A DNA stretch of 64,000 nucleotides from Bradyrhizobium sp. CIAT3101 (GTDB taxonomy: Bacteria > Pseudomonadota > Alphaproteobacteria > Rhizobiales > Xanthobacteraceae): contig NZ_CP121634.1 in NCBI RefSeq assembly GCF_029714945.1, positions 2,873,001 through 2,937,000 of the forward strand, in the 5' to 3' direction. Below are positions 16,553 to 27,580 of the stretch, in pieces. A model generated the notes under the pieces. The model was not told the origin of the DNA. It did not search any database and worked only from the letters and a program-made list of their open reading frames with translations. The translations under genes and the position numbers were made by a program. Positions within the stretch are counted from its first letter, which is position 1. Every line of letters begins with the position of its first letter.

Positions 16553-18125
16553 GCGCGGCCTCCTTCGGCTCCAGGCTGCTGCCGCCCATCAACAGGCCGA
16601 GCTTTTCGCGCGTCGCGTCGCGCGTGGCGAGCGGTTCCGACAGTCGGCCGTGGAACATGACGGCGATGCGGTCGGCGATCTCGGCGAGTTCGTCGAGATC
16701 CTGGCTGGTCACCAGCACCGCGGCGCCTGCGCTCGCGAGATCCAGCAACGCCTGGCGGATGACGGCGGCAGCACCCGCGTCGACGCCCCAGGTCGGCTGG
16801 CTCACGACCAGCACCGCCGGGTTGCGCAGGATCTCGCGGCCGACGATAAATTTTTGCAGGTTTCCGCCGGAGAGGGATGCCGCTTCCGGATCGCGCTTGG
16901 CCTTGCGCACGTCGAAGGTTTCGGTCGCCTTGTCGACGGTCTTCAGTGTGGCCGCGGTGTCGATGAAGCCGTGATTGACCATGCCGCTGGCGGCGTGTCC
17001 TGTCAGGAGCGCATTCTCCGACAGCTTCATGCGCGGCGCGGTGCCGTGGCCGAGCCGCTCTTCGGGCACGAAAGCGGCGCCGAGCTTGCGCCGCTTGGTG
17101 ATCGAGAGGTGGCCGGCGGCGATGCCTTCGATCACCACCGTGCCGGGATCCTTCGACAGCCGCTCGCCGGACAGTGCTGCGAACAACTCGTCCTGGCCGT
17201 TTCCGGCAACGCCGGCGATGCCGAGGATTTCGCCGCCCTTCAGTTCGAAAGAGATATGCTCGAGCCGCACACCATGTGCCTCGTCCGGCGCAAGCGAGAG
17301 GTCGTTGACGACCAGCCGCGGTATCGTCGTCTGCCGGCCTGCGGGCGCCTTCACCTCCTTGATCTCGCCGCCGACCATCATGCGTGCGAGCGATGCTGCG
17401 GTCTCGAGCCGGGGATTGCAGGTCTGGATCTTCTTGCCGCCGCGCAGGATCGTGGCCGTATCGCAGAGCCGCTTCACCTCCTCGAGCTTGTGGCTGATGT
17501 AGAGGATGGCGCGGCCTTCGGCCTTGAGCCGCTCCAGCACGATGAAGAGCTGGTCGGCCTCCTGCGGGGTCAACACCGCGGTCGGCTCGTCCAGGATCAG
17601 GAATTTCGGGTCCTGCATCAGCGCGCGAACGATCTCGATGCGCTGGCGTTCACCGACGGAGAGCTGCCAGACCTCGCGCCTGGGATCGAGCGGCAGGCCA
17701 TAGGTCCTCGACACCTGTTCCAGCCGCGCCGACATGTCCTTGAAGGATTCCTTGCCGTCGAGGCCAAGCGCGACGTTCTCGGCGACGGTGAGATTGTCGA
17801 ACAGCGAAAAGTGCTGGAACACCATACCGATGCCGCGGCTGCGCGCTTCCGACGGGCCGGACAGCACGATTCGATCGCCCTGCCATCGGATCTCACCGGC
17901 AGAGGGCTGGATCAGCCCATAGATCGCCTTCACCAGTGTCGACTTGCCGGCACCGTTCTCGCCGAGCAGCGCGTGGATTTCCTTCGGCCAGATGTCGATG
18001 TCGATGGAATCGTTGGCGAGGAAATCCCCATAGCGTTTGGTGAGCCCCACCGTTTGAAGCAACGGGGACTCGCCGGAATGCAGGCCGTTAGGCGTCGGAT
18101 CTAACATTCGCTGATGCGCTTGCAT
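16536..18125 (-). CDS. BMP-type ABC importer ATPase with two nucleotide-binding domains (system 1)
   Basis: A 529-residue twin ATPase of the YufO/RbsA type. Domain 1 (about 25-255) has Walker A GENGAGKST, signature LSVGERQRIEI and Walker B LILDEP. Domain 2 (about 270-510) has a degenerate P-loop (GVAGNGQDEL), a good signature (LSGGNLQK) and a Walker B in which DEP is replaced (VVSQPTWGVD). Such an unequal pair is normal in this family, so only site 1 is expected to hydrolyse ATP fully. It is the first gene of the cluster. No strong promoter was recognised upstream. Confidence 0.92.
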   Translation of the reverse strand: MQAHQRMLDPTPNGLHSGESPLLQTVGLTKRYGDFLANDSIDIDIWPKEIHALLGENGAGKSTLVKAIYGLIQPSAGEIRWQGDRIVLSGPSEARSRGIGMVFQHFSLFDNLTVAENVALGLDGKESFKDMSARLEQVSRTYGLPLDPRREVWQLSVGERQRIEIVRALMQDPKFLILDEPTAVLTPQEADQLFIVLERLKAEGRAILYISHKLEEVKRLCDTATILRGGKKIQTCNPRLETAASLARMMVGGEIKEVKAPAGRQTTIPRLVVNDLSLAPDEAHGVRLEHISFELKGGEILGIAGVAGNGQDELFAALSGERLSKDPGTVVIEGIAAGHLSITKRRKLGAAFVPEERLGHGTAPRMKLSENALLTGHAASGMVNHGFIDTAATLKTVDKATETFDVRKAKRDPEAASLSGGNLQKFIVGREILRNPAVLVVSQPTWGVDAGAAAVIRQALLDLASAGAAVLVTSQDLDELAEIADRIAVMFHGRLSEPLATRDATREKLGLLMGGSSLEPKEAAHAVGA

Positions 18126-18679
18126 GGGATGAAGTGCCTCAATAGTGGGCTAGTTTGAACCGCCGCGTAAGGTGTGAAAAAGCGTCATCCCTTGCTTAAC
18201 GCTTCGGCAGGCGGCCGTCCGCGTGAGTCGCGGCCGTTTTCAGCCGTCGGACGTCACCGACGGCCCCTTGCACGGCTCTTGCGGTCGCGCGCCGCGCATG
18301 GCGGCTGTTGCAAATTTGTGACGGTACAAGCCAAATCGGAACCCGCTATGCAGGCTTGACGTGAAGTTGAGCAAAGTCGCGCCAGCGCTCGTATGCATTC
18401 CGCCGTGACCACGACAGGCGTCTTCGACAGTCGCGCTCGGGTTGTCGCGTCGACGCAAAAGCCAAACAGAATCAGACGGGAATGTTCGGCAAGACGTTGT
18501 CGACGGCCGCCGACGGTGCAGCATCTAACTCTGCAAAATTCCACAGTGAAGCGCGGTGCGCTGCCGAAACAAGCGGCATGCCTTGAAAAAAGTTGAGGCT
18601 TCTCACCTCAGGACTTCAGCGCAAGTGTCGCACCCAAGGGACATTCATCTTTACGTGTCCAAACTTGGGGGTATTCACG
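18126..18679. other. 554-bp divergent intergenic region without a supported gene
   Basis: It separates the system 1 ABC operon (minus) from the Tsx-like channel gene (plus). I see no coding frame with convincing composition. Two near-miss sigma-54 sequences occur (18268-18283 plus strand, lacking the invariant GG; 18371-18384 minus strand, spacing one base short). The region is otherwise unassigned and presumably carries both promoters. Confidence 0.5.
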
Positions 18680-19786
18680 ATGTCGTTTCGTTTCAAGGCA
18701 ATTGCAGCAACGGCGCTGTCACTTGCTACGCTGGCCATCGGTGGCTTGGCTCACGCGGCGGATATGCAGGTCAAGGCGCCGAAGAAGGCGGCTGACCTCC
18801 CGTTCTTCCTGGTGATCGATAACCGCGTGTCGTTCTCCTGGATGCCCAAGGGCACCGATCCCGGCATGTGGAGCGTTCGCCCCGACGGCAGCATCAACGG
18901 CACCACCGCCAAGCAGGTCTACTCCTTCACTCATTTCGACCTCTGGGCCTACGGCACCAACTTCTTCACGATCTCGATGTTCAAGTCGGGTCACAATGAC
19001 CCGGCCTCGCCCTGTACGGCACCTGGCGTGAACATCAACGGCACCGCCAGCAATTGCGCTGGTGCCACCGAGATCTACGGCCTGTTCCGCTCGACCTTGG
19101 GCTGGAACGAGCTGTTCAACACTAAGACCTTCACCATGGGTCCGCTGCACAACATCTCGTTCGAAGTGGGTATGGACGCCAACAGCGAGAACACCTTCCT
19201 CGCGCCCGCCAAGCGTGACGTCGTCGCCGGTCTCCAGTTCGCCTTCGACCTTCCCTACAAGGGCTATATCAACGTCGCTCCGTTGATGTACTGGGAGTTC
19301 TCGAACCACAACTCCTTCACGCAGTGCGGTCTGTTCGGCGCGGGTACGCCCGGCGTGACCTGTAACTCCGACGGCAATGTCAGCTACAACCCGACCTGGG
19401 CCGTCGAAGTCAACTACTACATGGATCTGGGTTTCCTGCCGCCGAACATGCAGTTCTGGTCGATCAGCGGCCGCGCCGGCTGGTACGGCCCGAAGGGCGA
19501 CTCCAATGGACTCCCTGCGCTCTCGGGCATCGGCCGGTTCTCGACCGCGTCCAAGACCGAGCTCAACAGCGAACCGATCCGTCTGACCTTCGACGCCTCG
19601 AAGGCGGCTTGGGGTGACAAGTACTCGCACTTCGTCGATCTCTGGGTCGCCTATCGCTATTGGCAGAACAAGTTCGGCCTCGACCACAATGCGATGCCCG
19701 GCGTCTGCACGGTCGCCGCCACCGGCCAGAGCACCAAGAGCTGCACCGAGTCCACGGTTTACGGTGGTATCACTGTGAAGTTCTGA
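18680..19786 (+). CDS. Outer-membrane channel-like protein, possibly Tsx-type nucleoside channel
   Basis: A 368-residue protein with a signal peptide (FKAIAATALSLATLAIGGLAHA) and a mature part of alternating aromatic/polar beta-strands, ending in an aromatic residue (GGITVKF) as outer-membrane barrels do. FTHFDLWAYGTNFF and YWQNKFGLDH resemble Tsx-like nucleoside channels, but the match is weak. Four Cys in two loops could form disulfides. It lies between two BMP-family importers, which suggests the outer-membrane entry step for the same compounds (inference). The start at 18680 follows GGGGGT; upstream in-frame starts lack a signal peptide. Confidence 0.7.
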   Translation: MSFRFKAIAATALSLATLAIGGLAHAADMQVKAPKKAADLPFFLVIDNRVSFSWMPKGTDPGMWSVRPDGSINGTTAKQVYSFTHFDLWAYGTNFFTISMFKSGHNDPASPCTAPGVNINGTASNCAGATEIYGLFRSTLGWNELFNTKTFTMGPLHNISFEVGMDANSENTFLAPAKRDVVAGLQFAFDLPYKGYINVAPLMYWEFSNHNSFTQCGLFGAGTPGVTCNSDGNVSYNPTWAVEVNYYMDLGFLPPNMQFWSISGRAGWYGPKGDSNGLPALSGIGRFSTASKTELNSEPIRLTFDASKAAWGDKYSHFVDLWVAYRYWQNKFGLDHNAMPGVCTVAATGQSTKSCTESTVYGGITVKF

Positions 19787-19804
19787 TTGGACGACGATCT
19801 CCGG

Positions 19805-19834
19805 ATGGCGCCGCGCAGGGATGCGTGGCGCCAT
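19805..19834 (+). terminator. Stem-loop after the Tsx-like channel gene
   Basis: ATGGCGCC (19805-19812) and GGCGCCAT (19827-19834) pair perfectly. The stem extends inward by four more bases with one mismatch, leaving an AGGGAT loop. TCGTGTTT follows. It starts 18 bp after the stop codon, as expected for an intrinsic terminator. Confidence 0.6.
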
Positions 19835-19858
19835 TCGTGTTTGCGGTGAGCGACGCTG

Positions 19859-19938
19859 CCGTAGGGTGGGCAAAACGAAGCGTGCCCGCGACTTCTAGAT
19901 GGTGGGCACGGCGCAAGGGCGCCTTTGCCCACCCTACG
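19859..19938. repeat. Intergenic palindromic repeat (GGGTGGGCAAA family), copy 2
   Basis: The ends are a perfect 14-bp inverted repeat: GTAGGGTGGGCAAA at 19861-19874 and TTTGCCCACCCTAC at 19924-19937. An inner GTGCCCGCG / GGTGGGCAC pair matches copy 1 at 5008-5131. It sits between converging genes. Confidence 0.85.
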
Positions 19939-19956
19939 ATACTGATTGCTGGATAC

Positions 19957-20436
19957 CTACTTCGTCCACACGCCGTCGTGCAGGGCTTCGGCTTCGTCTT
20001 CGAGTAGCGGTCCCACGACCTCGGTCGGCCGCTGGCCGCTCGCGAACACCTCGCGACAGGGCAGGTCGAGCGTCGGGTTCTCCGGATGATTGCCGGTGAC
20101 GCCGCGCAGGCGGTGCTCGCTGAGCCCGTAGACCACGCGGCCGATCCCGGCCCAGTAGATCGCGCCGGCGCACATCGCACAGGGTTCGGCGGAGGAATAG
20201 AGCGTGGCCGTCCCCAGCACCTCGCGGCCAAGCGTGCGGCATGCTTGCGTGGCGGCGAGGCGCTCTGCATGCGCGGTGCCGTCGTGGTCCGGCATGTAGC
20301 CGTTCTCGGTCTCGATCAGCACCTTGCCGTCGGCATCGACGACAATGCAGCCGAAGGGATGGTTGCCATGGGTAAGGGATCGGCGGGCGACCGCGAACGA
20401 CAGACGCAAAAAGTGCTCGTCGCGCTCGCCGTTCAT
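19957..20436 (-). CDS. Nucleoside/guanine deaminase-like enzyme of the CDA fold
   Basis: A 159-residue zinc deaminase. TAHAERLA supplies the zinc His and the proton-shuttling Glu. SSAEPCAMCAGAIYWAG supplies the two zinc Cys. Its length and the C-terminal YGLSEHRLRGVTGNHP region fit the guanine deaminase/nucleoside deaminase branch rather than tRNA adenosine deaminase. A guanine-to-xanthine step would suit the neighbouring purine genes, but the exact base is not provable here. GGAGG precedes the start at 20436. It is the last gene of the system 2 operon, 13 bp after the ATPase gene. Confidence 0.82.
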   Translation of the reverse strand: MNGERDEHFLRLSFAVARRSLTHGNHPFGCIVVDADGKVLIETENGYMPDHDGTAHAERLAATQACRTLGREVLGTATLYSSAEPCAMCAGAIYWAGIGRVVYGLSEHRLRGVTGNHPENPTLDLPCREVFASGQRPTEVVGPLLEDEAEALHDGVWTK

Positions 20437-20449
20437 TGCGCCTCCGCGT

Positions 20450-21978
<1,529 letters not shown>

Positions 21979-21982
<4 letters not shown>

Positions 21983-22662
21983 GAAATCGCTCCGATGAAG
22001 GCATCCGACGTCGAGACGGCGCCGAACACGCCGCCCTGCATCTTGATCATCTTCAGCGCGTGATCGTGGTTGCTCTTGTCGGTCGCGCCACAGCAATCGT
22101 GCAGCAGAACGCATTCGAAGCCGCGGTCATTGGCCTCGCGCATGGTGGTGTGGACACAGACATCGGTGGTGATGCCGGTGAGAACGATGTTCTCGATGCC
22201 ACGCACGCGCAGGATCAGCTCCAGATCGGTGGCGCAGAACGAGCCCTTGCCGGGCTTGTCGATGATGGGCTCGCCGGGCAGCGGCGCGAGCTCCTCGATA
22301 ATGTCCCAGCCGGGCTCGCCGCGCACCAGGATGCGGCCGCACGGGCCGGGATCACCGATGCCGGCGCCGATCTGGCGTGAGCGCCAGCGCTTGTTGGCGG
22401 GAAGATCCGAGAGATCGGGGCGGTGGCCCTCGCGGGTATGAATGATGTGAAAGCCTTGGGCGCGCATAGCTGTGAGCAGCCTCTTGATCGGCTCGATCGG
22501 CGCTCGTGTCAGCGAGAGATCATAGCCCATCTTGTCGACATAGCCGCCGACGCCGCAGAAATCGGTCTGCATGTCGATGATGATGAGCGCGGTGTTCTGC
22601 GGGCGGAGATCGCCATTGTAGGGCCAGGCGTAGGGCTCGGACTTGAGATAGCGCTCGGGCAT
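21979..22662 (-). CDS. Isochorismatase-like cysteine hydrolase, biuret amidohydrolase-like
   Basis: A 227-residue cytosolic amidase. The catalytic triad is visible: Asp30 in [12 protein letters not shown], Lys136 in [14 protein letters not shown] and Cys169 in [16 protein letters not shown]. The spacing equals that of Asp36/Lys142/Cys175 which I recall for Rhizobium leguminosarum BiuH, offset by six residues, and segments such as [19 protein letters not shown] look like BiuH. Biuret hydrolysis yields allophanate and ammonia; a ureido or carbamoyl compound from purine or pyrimidine breakdown is an alternative. It lies between the second permease and the ATPase genes and overlaps the latter by 4 bp. 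Confidence 0.85.
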
Positions 22663-22673
22663 GATTGGGCTCT

Positions 22674-23600
22674 CTAGCGGGTGATCGACAATTCGGCCGG
22701 GGCTCCGGTCAGCGTGCGTTTCGGCGAGCAGGTGATGATCATGATCGCCAGCGTCAGGATGTAGGGCGCGGCGTTGAAGAGGTGATAGCCGGAGGTGACC
22801 CCGACCGATTGCAGCGCCGGTCCGAGCGCCGCCGCGCCGCCGAAGGCGAGCGAGGCCCACAGGCAGAGCAGGGGATCCCAGCGCGCGAAGATCACGAGCG
22901 CCACGGCGGTGATGCCCTGGCCGGAGGAGAGGCCTTCGTTCCAACTCCCGGGATAGAACAGCGACAGGAACGAGCCGCCGATGCCGGCGAGGAAGCCGCC
23001 GACCATGGTGGCCCGCAGGCGGATCAGCAGCACGGAATGGCCCATCGCGCGCGCAGCATCCGAACTCTCGCCGGCGGTGCGGATGAGAAGGCCCCACCGC
23101 GTGGTGCGGAAGGCCCAATAGAGGATCGGTGCCAGCGCGACGCCGATCAGGAACAGGACGTTGACGCGGAGCGCGGCGCGCACCTGCGGGATGTCGCTCC
23201 ACCAGCCGAAATCAATCGCGGGCAGCCTTGGCGCGGTCGGCTCGATCAGCGGCTTGCCGAGATAGAAGGCGAGGCCGGTGCCGAACAGCATCAGGGCGAT
23301 GCCGACCGCAACGTCGTTGACGCGAGGCAACGAACAGATGCCGGCATGTAGCGCACCGAGAAGCGCGCCGGTGATGCCGGCGGCGAGCACCCCTAACCAT
23401 GGCGAGCCCGTGAGATAGGAGATGCCGTAGGCGCTCATCGCGCCCATCACCAGCGTGCCTTCAAGGCCAAGATTGATGCGCCCCGAGCGCTCTGTGATGC
23501 ACTCACCCAGGCTTACGAACAGGAACGGTGTCGACACACGGATGGCGCCACCGAGCACGGCGAGCGGGACGGTCCAGAGTCCGATCGATCCGTCTGCCAT
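22674..23600 (-). CDS. BMP-type ABC importer permease B (system 2)
   Basis: A 308-residue membrane protein of the BPD_transp_2 family with [19 protein letters not shown] at the N-terminal coupling region and [18 protein letters not shown] near the C-terminus. The start ATG at 23600 shares one base with the TGA of the preceding permease gene (TGATG), a coupled reinitiation arrangement. The frame is open upstream, but that extension is out-of-frame shadow of permease A. Confidence 0.9.
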   Translation of the reverse strand: MADGSIGLWTVPLAVLGGAIRVSTPFLFVSLGECITERSGRINLGLEGTLVMGAMSAYGISYLTGSPWLGVLAAGITGALLGALHAGICSLPRVNDVAVGIALMLFGTGLAFYLGKPLIEPTAPRLPAIDFGWWSDIPQVRAALRVNVLFLIGVALAPILYWAFRTTRWGLLIRTAGESSDAARAMGHSVLLIRLRATMVGGFLAGIGGSFLSLFYPGSWNEGLSSGQGITAVALVIFARWDPLLCLWASLAFGGAAALGPALQSVGVTSGYHLFNAAPYILTLAIMIITCSPKRTLTGAPAELSITR

Positions 23601-24712
23601 CAGGACTTGCCTTTCAGGAAACCGATGCGGCCGTAGAGCGCATCGCTGGCGAGCACGAAGACGAAGATGATGCCCTGGAGCACCAGCACGGACGCGTCCG
23701 GCAGTCCGAGGCGGCGCTGCAACAGACCGCCGCTGGCGCTGATGCCGCCGAGCAGGATCGCGACAGGAATGATCGCAAGCGGATTTTGTCGGGCGAGGAA
23801 GGCAACCAGAATGCCGGTGAAGCCATAGCCTGCCGCGAGATTGGCGTTGGTGCGGCCTTGCACGGCGGCAACCTCGACCATGCCGGCAAGACCAGCGGCG
23901 CCGCCGGCGAGGAAGCAGATGGTCAGGATCAGCTTGCTGACGCCGAGGCCGACGATCTTGGCGGCGCGGATGTTGCCGCCGGCAACCCGCGCGGCGAAGC
24001 CGAACACGGTGTGATAGATCAGGATGTAGGCGGCGACCGCGGCGATCAGGCCGAAGACGAGCCCCCAATGCACGTCGGTGCCGGGGATCGTGCCGATCAT
24101 GTTGGCGGCGCCGATCTCGCGTGTCGACGGCTTGTTGAGGCTCGCGGGATCCCGCATCATGCCTTCGACGAGGTGATTGAGGATGGCGAGCGCGATGTAG
24201 ACGAGCAGCAGGCTCGAGATCGTCTCGTTGACGCCGCGATACTGCCGAAGCGCGCCGGCCAGCATGATCCACAATCCACCGCCGATGACGCCGGCTATGA
24301 CCATGGCAATCTGCACGACGAGCGGGGGCATGCCCTGAAGCAACAGCGCGGCGCTCGTCGCCGACAGCGCGCCGATCAGCAATGCGCCTTCACCGCCGAT
24401 GATGACCATGCCGAGTTGCGCCGGCAGCGCCGTACAGAGCGCGGTGAGGATAAGGGGCGCTGCACGCGTCAGCGTGTTCTGCCAGGAGAACCAGGTGCCG
24501 AAGGCGCCGTAATACATGTAGAAATAGAGGTCGAGCGGGTTCTTGCCGAACAGCATGACGAAGATGCCGAACACCACGAGCGCGCCGGCGAGCGCCGCGC
24601 CCGGGATCAGGACATATTCGATCGTGCCGCCGTGGCGTTGGAGAAACCCCGGCTTGGCGGCCGGGACAACTGCCCCGACCGCCTCGGCGGAATCCGCTGC
24701 TTCCGCTGTCAC
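23600..24712 (-). CDS. BMP-type ABC importer permease A (system 2)
   Basis: A 370-residue membrane protein with LGMVIIGGEGALLIGALSAT (coupling region) and NLAAGYGFTGILVAFLARQNP (second signature). The first about 30 residues are cytosolic and acidic. I place the start at GTG 24712, which overlaps the TGA of the binding-protein gene as GTGA. No ATG lies nearby that would keep the N-terminal helix. Confidence 0.88.
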   Translation of the reverse strand: MTAEAADSAEAVGAVVPAAKPGFLQRHGGTIEYVLIPGAALAGALVVFGIFVMLFGKNPLDLYFYMYYGAFGTWFSWQNTLTRAAPLILTALCTALPAQLGMVIIGGEGALLIGALSATSAALLLQGMPPLVVQIAMVIAGVIGGGLWIMLAGALRQYRGVNETISSLLLVYIALAILNHLVEGMMRDPASLNKPSTREIGAANMIGTIPGTDVHWGLVFGLIAAVAAYILIYHTVFGFAARVAGGNIRAAKIVGLGVSKLILTICFLAGGAAGLAGMVEVAAVQGRTNANLAAGYGFTGILVAFLARQNPLAIIPVAILLGGISASGGLLQRRLGLPDASVLVLQGIIFVFVLASDALYGRIGFLKGKS

Positions 24713-25821
24713 GAAGTCGCTCCGATCACGCCCTCGACGAGATAGTCCATCTTCTCGAGTTCGGGATCCTTCTGGCCGCGATCGGTGCCGGCCGCGATCA
24801 CCGTCTTGCCCTTGTTGTCGACGAGGCCGCCCTTGAAGATGGCAAACCCGTCCGCGGACAGGAATTTGGCCTTGGCTTCGTCTGCCGCCTTGCGCGCCTC
24901 GGCCGAGACGGCCTCGCCATAGGCCGAGACCTTCACGATCTCTTCCTTCAGGCCGCCGCGGTAGAAATTCGGGATGCCTTCGCCGGCGGCGATCATCTTG
25001 ACGAACTTCGGATAGAGCGCTTCCCAGTTCCACTCGGCGCCAGTGAGATAGGCCTTGGGCGCCAGCGCCGACTGGTTGGTGTGATAGCCGCAGACGAAGG
25101 CGCCGCGTCGCGCCGCGTTCTCGACCATGGTCTTGGGGCCGTCGACGTGGCAGGTCAGCACGTCCACACCCTGGTCGATCAGGCTGTTGGTGGCTTCGGC
25201 CTCCTTGACCGGCATCGACCAGTCCCCGGTGAAGATCACCTGCGTGGTGGCCTTCGGATTGACGGACTTGGCGCCCAGCGCAAAGGCGTTGATGTTGCGC
25301 AGCACCTGGGGAATCGGCTTGGCTGCGACGAAGCCGAGTTTGCCGCTCTTCGACGTCAGGCCCGCGACGATGCCGGAGATGTACTGGGCTTCGTCGATAT
25401 AGCCGAAATAGCTGCCGGCGTTCTTCGGGTCCTTGTCGCTCCACAAGCCGCCGCAGTGCTCGAAGCGCAGCTTCGGGTACTTGGCAGCCATCTTGATCAT
25501 GTGCGGATTGTAGTAGCCGAACGAGGTTGGGAAGATCAGCGTGGCGCCGTCGAGGTTGATCATGGACTCGATCGTCTTCTCGACAGCGTCGGTCTCCGGC
25601 ACCTTCTCTTCCTCGACCACCTTGAGGCCGGGAATCTTCTTCAGCGCCGCAGCGCCTTGCGCGTGCGCCTGGTTGTAGCCGTAGTCATCGCGCGAGCCGA
25701 CATAGATGAAGCCGATGGTCGTGTCGGCCGCGAAGGCCGGACGGGCGCCGGTCGCCGCGCCGAGGGTGAGGGCGGCACCGCCCTGCAACAAATGCCGTCG
25801 TGAAATCCTGCCAAAGTCCAT
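24709..25821 (-). CDS. BMP-family ABC transporter substrate-binding protein (system 2), Tat-exported
   Basis: A 370-residue periplasmic binding protein. The N-terminus has a twin-arginine-type signal (SRRHLLQGG, then a hydrophobic stretch to AFA), unlike the Sec signal of system 1. The mature protein begins DTTIGFIYVGSRDDYGYNQ and contains PTSFGYYNPHMIKMAAKYP, both BMP/PnrA-family marks. GGGAGC precedes the ATG. It is the first gene of a six-gene operon: binding protein, two permeases, hydrolase, ATPase, deaminase. The operon is read from the sigma-54 promoter at 25896-25911. Confidence 0.9.
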   Translation of the reverse strand: MDFGRISRRHLLQGGAALTLGAATGARPAFAADTTIGFIYVGSRDDYGYNQAHAQGAAALKKIPGLKVVEEEKVPETDAVEKTIESMINLDGATLIFPTSFGYYNPHMIKMAAKYPKLRFEHCGGLWSDKDPKNAGSYFGYIDEAQYISGIVAGLTSKSGKLGFVAAKPIPQVLRNINAFALGAKSVNPKATTQVIFTGDWSMPVKEAEATNSLIDQGVDVLTCHVDGPKTMVENAARRGAFVCGYHTNQSALAPKAYLTGAEWNWEALYPKFVKMIAAGEGIPNFYRGGLKEEIVKVSAYGEAVSAEARKAADEAKAKFLSADGFAIFKGGLVDNKGKTVIAAGTDRGQKDPELEKMDYLVEGVIGATS

Positions 25822-25895
25822 TGGTTGCTCCCTTGGCGGATGAACCGCCTTAATCTCGCGGCCGCGCCGGTCTGGCGGAGCCCGGGATAGGATGT

Positions 25896-25911
25896 CGCAA
25901 GCTTCGTGCCA
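25896..25911 (-). promoter_or_regulatory. Sigma-54 promoter for BMP system 2 operon
   Basis: The minus strand reads CTGGCACG-N4-TTGC (TGGCAC at 25911-25906, GAAGC, TTGCG), a full match to the core -24/-12 consensus. It lies about 75 bp before the start at 25821. A palindrome, GATATT-gaaa-AATATC (25941-25956), lies 30 bp upstream of the -24 element and may be an activator or operator site. Confidence 0.78.
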
Positions 25912-26154
25912 GAGGCTGCGGAGCGGGCATTTCCTCGTAAGATATTGAAAAATATCAGATATAATCGAAGTTGGAGTCCTGATCAGGAAATCAGCAGATT
26001 AAATTATGGGCAGTATCTTCTGATTGTATGCAAGGTAGTTAAGCAGCCTTAACCGGCTCTCACGTGCGCATGATGGGACTGGGACGGTCGGCCGATCACC
26101 CGCATTCATGCTAACCACGCGCTGGCTTGAAGTGCGCCGGCTGCCTGAATTCGC

Positions 26155-26170
26155 TGGCACCGAACTTGTA
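26155..26170 (+). promoter_or_regulatory. Probable sigma-54 promoter for the allantoate amidohydrolase gene
   Basis: The sequence is TGGCAC-CGAAC-TTGTA. The -24 half is perfect and the spacing correct, but the -12 GC is GT. The transcript would start about 45 bases before the ATG at 26224. Confidence 0.5.
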
Positions 26171-26223
26171 TCGGTTAGGGTTGCGACCGCCCGCGCGGTC
26201 TCCAGAATGAAAGCTTGATCGAG

Positions 26224-27483
26224 ATGGCTGCCGTGACCGCCGTTCAAAATGCATCGCTCGGCGAGGAGATCGTGCGTCGGATCAACGAGCTCGCGGCGAT
26301 CTCGGAAGAAGACGGCAAGCTCACCCGCATCTATCTCACCGAGGAACTGCGCGCGGCTTCGGACCTCATCCTCGGCTGGATGCGCGAGGCCGGCATGAGC
26401 GCCCATCTCGATGCGATCGGCAATGTCTGCGGCCGCTACGAAGGCGAGCGGCCGGGAGCACCCTGTCTGATGCTCGGCTCGCATTACGACACGGTGCGTG
26501 ACGCCGGCAAATGGGACGGACCACTTGGTGTGATCACGGCGATTGCCTGCGTCGCCGAGCTCAACCGCCGTGGCGAGCGCCTGCCGTTTGCGCTCGAGGT
26601 GGTCGGCTTTGCCGACGAGGAGGGCGTGCGCTTCGCCTCGACGCTGCTTGGTAGCCGCGCAGTCGCCGGCACTTTCGACGAGAGCGTCTTGAACACGCGC
26701 GACCGCGACGGCGTATCGATCCGCGAAGCACTCGTCAAATTTGGCCTCGACCCCGACCATATCGGCGCGGCGGCGCGCGCCCGGCGCGAGCTGCTGGCCT
26801 ATGTCGAACTGCACATCGAGCAGGGGCCGGTGCTCGAAGCGCAGAATCTCCCCGTCGGTGTCGTCACTGCGATTGCGGGCGCCACGCGGCTGGCGGCTCG
26901 GCTCACCGGAATGGCAGGCCACGCCGGCACCGTGCCCATGGCACTGCGCCGTGACGCCCTCAGTGGCGCGGCCGAATGCATTGGCGCGATCGAGCAGTTT
27001 TGCCGGACCGACGAGGCCGGCCTGGTCGGCACCGTCGGCTATATCCAGGCGAGGCCCGGCGCGACCAATGTCATTCCGGGCGACGTATCGTTCACCATCG
27101 ACATGCGCGCGCCGACCGATATGCATCGCAAGCGCGCGGTCGCCGACGTCGTCCGGCAGATCGAGGCCATCGCAAAGCGCCGGCAACTGGCGCTTCAGCT
27201 CGACGTCACCCATGAGAACCGCACCGCACCGTGTGCGCCCTGGCTGAAGGATCAGATCGCGCACGCCATCGCCGCCGAAGGTTTTTCCGCCTTCGAACTG
27301 CCGAGCGGAGCAGGGCACGACGGCATGGCGATGATCGATATTGCCGATGTCGGCATGATCTTCGTCCGCTGCCGCGGCGGCATCAGCCATCATCCGGACG
27401 AGCATGTCGAGCTCGCGGACGTCGACGCCGGCGCGCGGGTGCTGCTGCGGGTGATCGAGAATTTCAGGCCGCGGGAGGGCTAA
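26224..27483 (+). CDS. Allantoate amidohydrolase / N-carbamoyl amino acid hydrolase (M20 family)
   Basis: A 419-residue binuclear metal amidohydrolase. Metal and substrate motifs are complete: GSHYDTV and KWDGPLG, GFADEEGVRF, ELHIEQGPVLE, GHAGTVPM, RPGATNVIPG, PSGAGHDGMAM and GISHHPDE. In this family AllC hydrolyses allantoate to ureidoglycine, releasing ammonia and CO2, whereas close relatives cleave N-carbamoyl amino acids or ureidoglycolate. The position beside puuE and the HIU/OHCU fusion makes allantoate most likely. ATG 26224 was preferred; a TTG at 26215 in the same frame would add three residues. Confidence 0.9.
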   Translation: MAAVTAVQNASLGEEIVRRINELAAISEEDGKLTRIYLTEELRAASDLILGWMREAGMSAHLDAIGNVCGRYEGERPGAPCLMLGSHYDTVRDAGKWDGPLGVITAIACVAELNRRGERLPFALEVVGFADEEGVRFASTLLGSRAVAGTFDESVLNTRDRDGVSIREALVKFGLDPDHIGAAARARRELLAYVELHIEQGPVLEAQNLPVGVVTAIAGATRLAARLTGMAGHAGTVPMALRRDALSGAAECIGAIEQFCRTDEAGLVGTVGYIQARPGATNVIPGDVSFTIDMRAPTDMHRKRAVADVVRQIEAIAKRRQLALQLDVTHENRTAPCAPWLKDQIAHAIAAEGFSAFELPSGAGHDGMAMIDIADVGMIFVRCRGGISHHPDEHVELADVDAGARVLLRVIENFRPREG

Positions 27484-27580
27484 GGCCCCCGCAAGTCACC
27501 GGGTAGAGATACGAATCAGACAGGGCTAAAATAGCGACTGCCCAGCCGCGGGATCACCAGACATCAGCCGACGTAAGCGA

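Larger units (their letters stand above)
25822..26223. other. Divergent regulatory region, 402 bp
   Basis: It contains the two sigma-54 sites described separately and an unusually AT-rich stretch from about 25935 to 26045 (GATATTGAAAAATATC palindrome, then repeated TCAG/CTGA words). That base composition contrasts with the high-GC surroundings and suits enhancer or bending-protein binding. No gene is seen. Confidence 0.55.

Noticed and set aside
18268..18283. Sigma-54-like TTGCAC-N5-TTGCG on the plus strand before the Tsx-like gene
   Set aside because: The invariant GG of the -24 element is TG, and it is about 400 bp from the gene.
18371..18384. Minus-strand TGGCGC...TTGCT before BMP system 1
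   Set aside because: GG and GC are nine, not ten, bases apart; sigma-54 spacing is strict.
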